From the NCBI GenBank assembly GCA_007571225.1, contig RKRU01000135.1, positions 1 through 5,608 of the forward strand: 5,608 bases of DNA, written 5' to 3'. Positions within the stretch are counted from its first letter, which is position 1. Every line of letters starts with the position of its first letter. Shown here in pieces: positions 4,842 to 5,608 of this stretch. The position numbers were made by a program, and so were the translations under genes. The DNA comes from Nitrosopumilaceae archaeon. Lineage in GTDB: Archaea; Thermoproteota; Nitrososphaeria; Nitrososphaerales; Nitrosopumilaceae. The notes below the pieces were generated by a model that worked only from the letters and a program-made list of their open reading frames with translations, was not told where the DNA came from and did not search any database.

Positions 4842-4863
4842 CACACAGGACATGTTCCGTGTG
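4842..4863. promoter_or_regulatory. 22-bp imperfect palindrome, possible operator
   Basis: The sequence starts CACACAGGACATG and ends TTCCGTGTG. It is self-complementary at 9 of 11 half-site positions, centred on CATG (4851-4854); one of the two mismatches is a G-T pair. Length and symmetry suit a dimeric regulator. It lies between the divergent aminotransferase and rRNA promoters, 13 bp from the target duplication of the MITE-like element. A chance palindrome is possible. Confidence 0.35.
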
Positions 4864-4884
4864 CTTGTTTGTACCCGATCCGTT

Positions 4885-4968
4885 GTAACTGTTTACGTTC
4901 AACGTGAACAATTTGCCAAATTTGTGCCTAGAGTTGGTCATTCAGGCGTGAGGGACGTAAACAGTTAC
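4885..4968. mobile_element. 84-bp MITE-like element with perfect TIRs and 8-bp target duplication
   Basis: The ends GTAACTGTTTACGT (4885-4898) and ACGTAAACAGTTAC (4955-4968) are perfect 14-bp inverted repeats around a 56-nt centre. GATCCGTT directly abuts both ends (4877-4884 and 4969-4976), an exact 8-bp target-site duplication. This is the signature of a transposed non-autonomous element. No coding capacity is present. A small internal hairpin GTTCA/TGAAC (4897-4901, 4905-4909) overlaps the inner edge of the left end. The exact flanks and ends suggest a recent insertion. It lies 35 bp upstream of the rRNA box A. The alternative is a long cruciform regulatory site, but that would not explain the flanking duplication. 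Confidence 0.75.
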
Positions 4969-5011
4969 GATCCGTTCGTGCGATCTGGCTCGAATAATGC
5001 GTCTCGCATGG

Positions 5012-5019
5012 TTTATATG
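5012..5019 (+). promoter_or_regulatory. Box A of the rRNA operon promoter
   Basis: TTTATATG is the strongest TATA-like site upstream of 16S. It predicts a transcription start near 5040-5044, giving a leader of about 195 nt. A second A/T-rich site (AAAAATATAAT, 5214-5224) is too close to the mature 16S 5' end to be its promoter. Confidence 0.6.
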
Positions 5020-5040
5020 GTTTTTACAGTGGCAATTTAC

Positions 5041-5235
5041 TTGCGTGCGTGACGCAATAGGCGGCGCTTGCGATGAAGTATGGTGATGATGCGCCATGTT
5101 ATGATTCGCGGGCCTCCAGTTACGCATACAGGAATGAGGATTTGATCAAACGGTCAATATCTGAGATGTGAAGATTATGTGCATCCGACAATTCCAACCA
5201 CATACATTGTGGACAAAAATATAATCATCATTCAG
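5041..5235 (+). other. Pre-16S rRNA 5' leader
   Basis: This is the stretch between the predicted transcription start and mature 16S. It begins with a 6-bp hairpin TTGCGT/ACGCAA (5041-5046, 5052-5057), contains the perfect palindrome TTTGATCAAA (5141-5150), and has a 5-bp hairpin CCACA/TGTGG (5198-5202, 5208-5212) shortly before 16S. In archaea the leader pairs with sequence after 16S to form a bulge-helix-bulge processing site. The 3' partner lies outside the window, so this cannot be checked here. Confidence 0.5.
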
Positions 5236-5608
5236 AATCCGGTTGATCCTGCCGGACCTGACTGCTATCGGATTGATACTAAGCCATGCGAGTCGTTGCA
5301 GTAATGCAAGGCAGACGGCTCAGTAACGCGTAGTCAACCTAACCTATGGACGGGAATAATCTCGGGAAACTGAGCATAATGCCCGATAGAACACTATGCC
5401 TGGAATGGTTTGTGTTCCAAACGATTTATTGCCGTAGGATGGGACTGCGTCCTATCAGTTTGTTGGTGAGGTAATGGCCCACCAAGACTATTACAGGTAC
5501 GGGCTCTGCGAGGAGTAGCCCGGAGATGGGTACTGAGACACGGACCCAGGCCCTATGGGGCGCAGCAGGCGAGAAAACTTTGCAATGTGCGAAAGCACGA
5601 CAAGGTTA
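5236..5608 (+). rRNA. 16S ribosomal RNA, 5' part (runs off the window)
   Basis: The first 373 nt of small-subunit rRNA. The mature 5' end is placed at AATCCGGTTGATCCTGCCGG (5236-5255), the universal archaeal 16S start. It continues with GACTGCTATCGGATTGATAC, AAGCCATGCGAGTC, GGCAGACGGCTCAGTAACG, ACTGAGACACGGACCCAGGC and GGGGCGCAGCAGGCG, all in the expected order and spacing. The sequence is of the Cenarchaeum/Nitrosopumilus type, identifying a marine group I thaumarchaeon. The gene is cut by the window edge in the 5' domain, and no intron or insertion is seen in this part. Confidence 0.98.

Larger units (their letters stand above)
4614..5011. other. Divergent intergenic region between aminotransferase and rRNA promoter
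   Basis: I see no supportable gene in these 398 bp. They hold the aminotransferase box A, an 8-bp inverted pair ATATGGTA/TACCATAT (4710-4717, 4757-4764), a 22-bp imperfect palindrome (4842-4863) and the 84-bp MITE-like element (4885-4968). Short frames such as 4725-4907 plus lack a recognisable product. Confidence 0.6.

Noticed and set aside
5081..5165. Possible C/D box small RNA in the rRNA leader (GTGATGA ... CTGA)
   Set aside because: The boxes are about 75 nt apart with no convincing C'/D' pair, longer than archaeal C/D RNAs normally are.
1..5608. tRNA genes or a CRISPR array
   Set aside because: I looked for T-loop signatures and regularly spaced repeats on both strands by eye. None had the expected arms or spacing, and the repeats found are too few and irregularly spaced.

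Overview
The window comes from a mesophilic or psychrophilic ammonia-oxidising-type archaeon (Thaumarchaeota/Nitrososphaeria, marine group I). The start of its 16S rRNA at the right edge reads as a Cenarchaeum/Nitrosopumilus-type sequence. A glutamate-1-semialdehyde aminotransferase-like gene running away from the 16S-23S operon is the arrangement known for Cenarchaeum symbiosum and marine group I fosmids. Promoters look archaeal: A/T-rich box A elements sit about 25-29 nt upstream of start codons, which suggests leaderless mRNAs. Genes inside the one apparent operon carry GGAGG ribosome-binding sites.

Layout. 1-249 (minus): the N-terminal 83 residues of a small thaumarchaeal protein, cut by the window edge. 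250-802: non-coding, holding two copies of a repeat family; the second (615-755) has terminal inverted repeats and near-perfect 8-bp flanking repeats. 803-1705 (plus): an apparent three-gene operon of two HTH-less Lrp/AsnC ligand-binding-domain (RAM) proteins and a glyoxalase-fold (VOC) protein. 1706-2090: non-coding. 2091-2555 (minus): a proline-rich and coiled-coil protein of unknown function. 2556-3302: about 750 bp without a convincing gene, with a 10-bp-arm hairpin, a G-poor A/C-rich tract, a nested direct/inverted repeat cluster and a third copy of the repeat family. 3303-4613 (minus): class-III aminotransferase of the HemL group. 4614-5235: divergent intergenic region with an 84-bp MITE-like element, the rRNA promoter and the pre-16S leader. 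5236-5608: 5' part of 16S rRNA.

The least ordinary content is the small mobile-element-like DNA. The 84-bp element (14-bp perfect inverted ends, perfect 8-bp target duplication) and the 141-bp element (15-bp inverted ends with one mismatch, 7/8 flanking duplication) differ inside. Both have ends of the form GTA-N4-TTTAC and both abut 8-bp duplications, so one transposase type may have moved both. Both also lie just upstream of a predicted promoter, those of rRNA and of the RAM operon. No transposase is encoded in the window. I ran no searches; family names are from recognition of the sequences.
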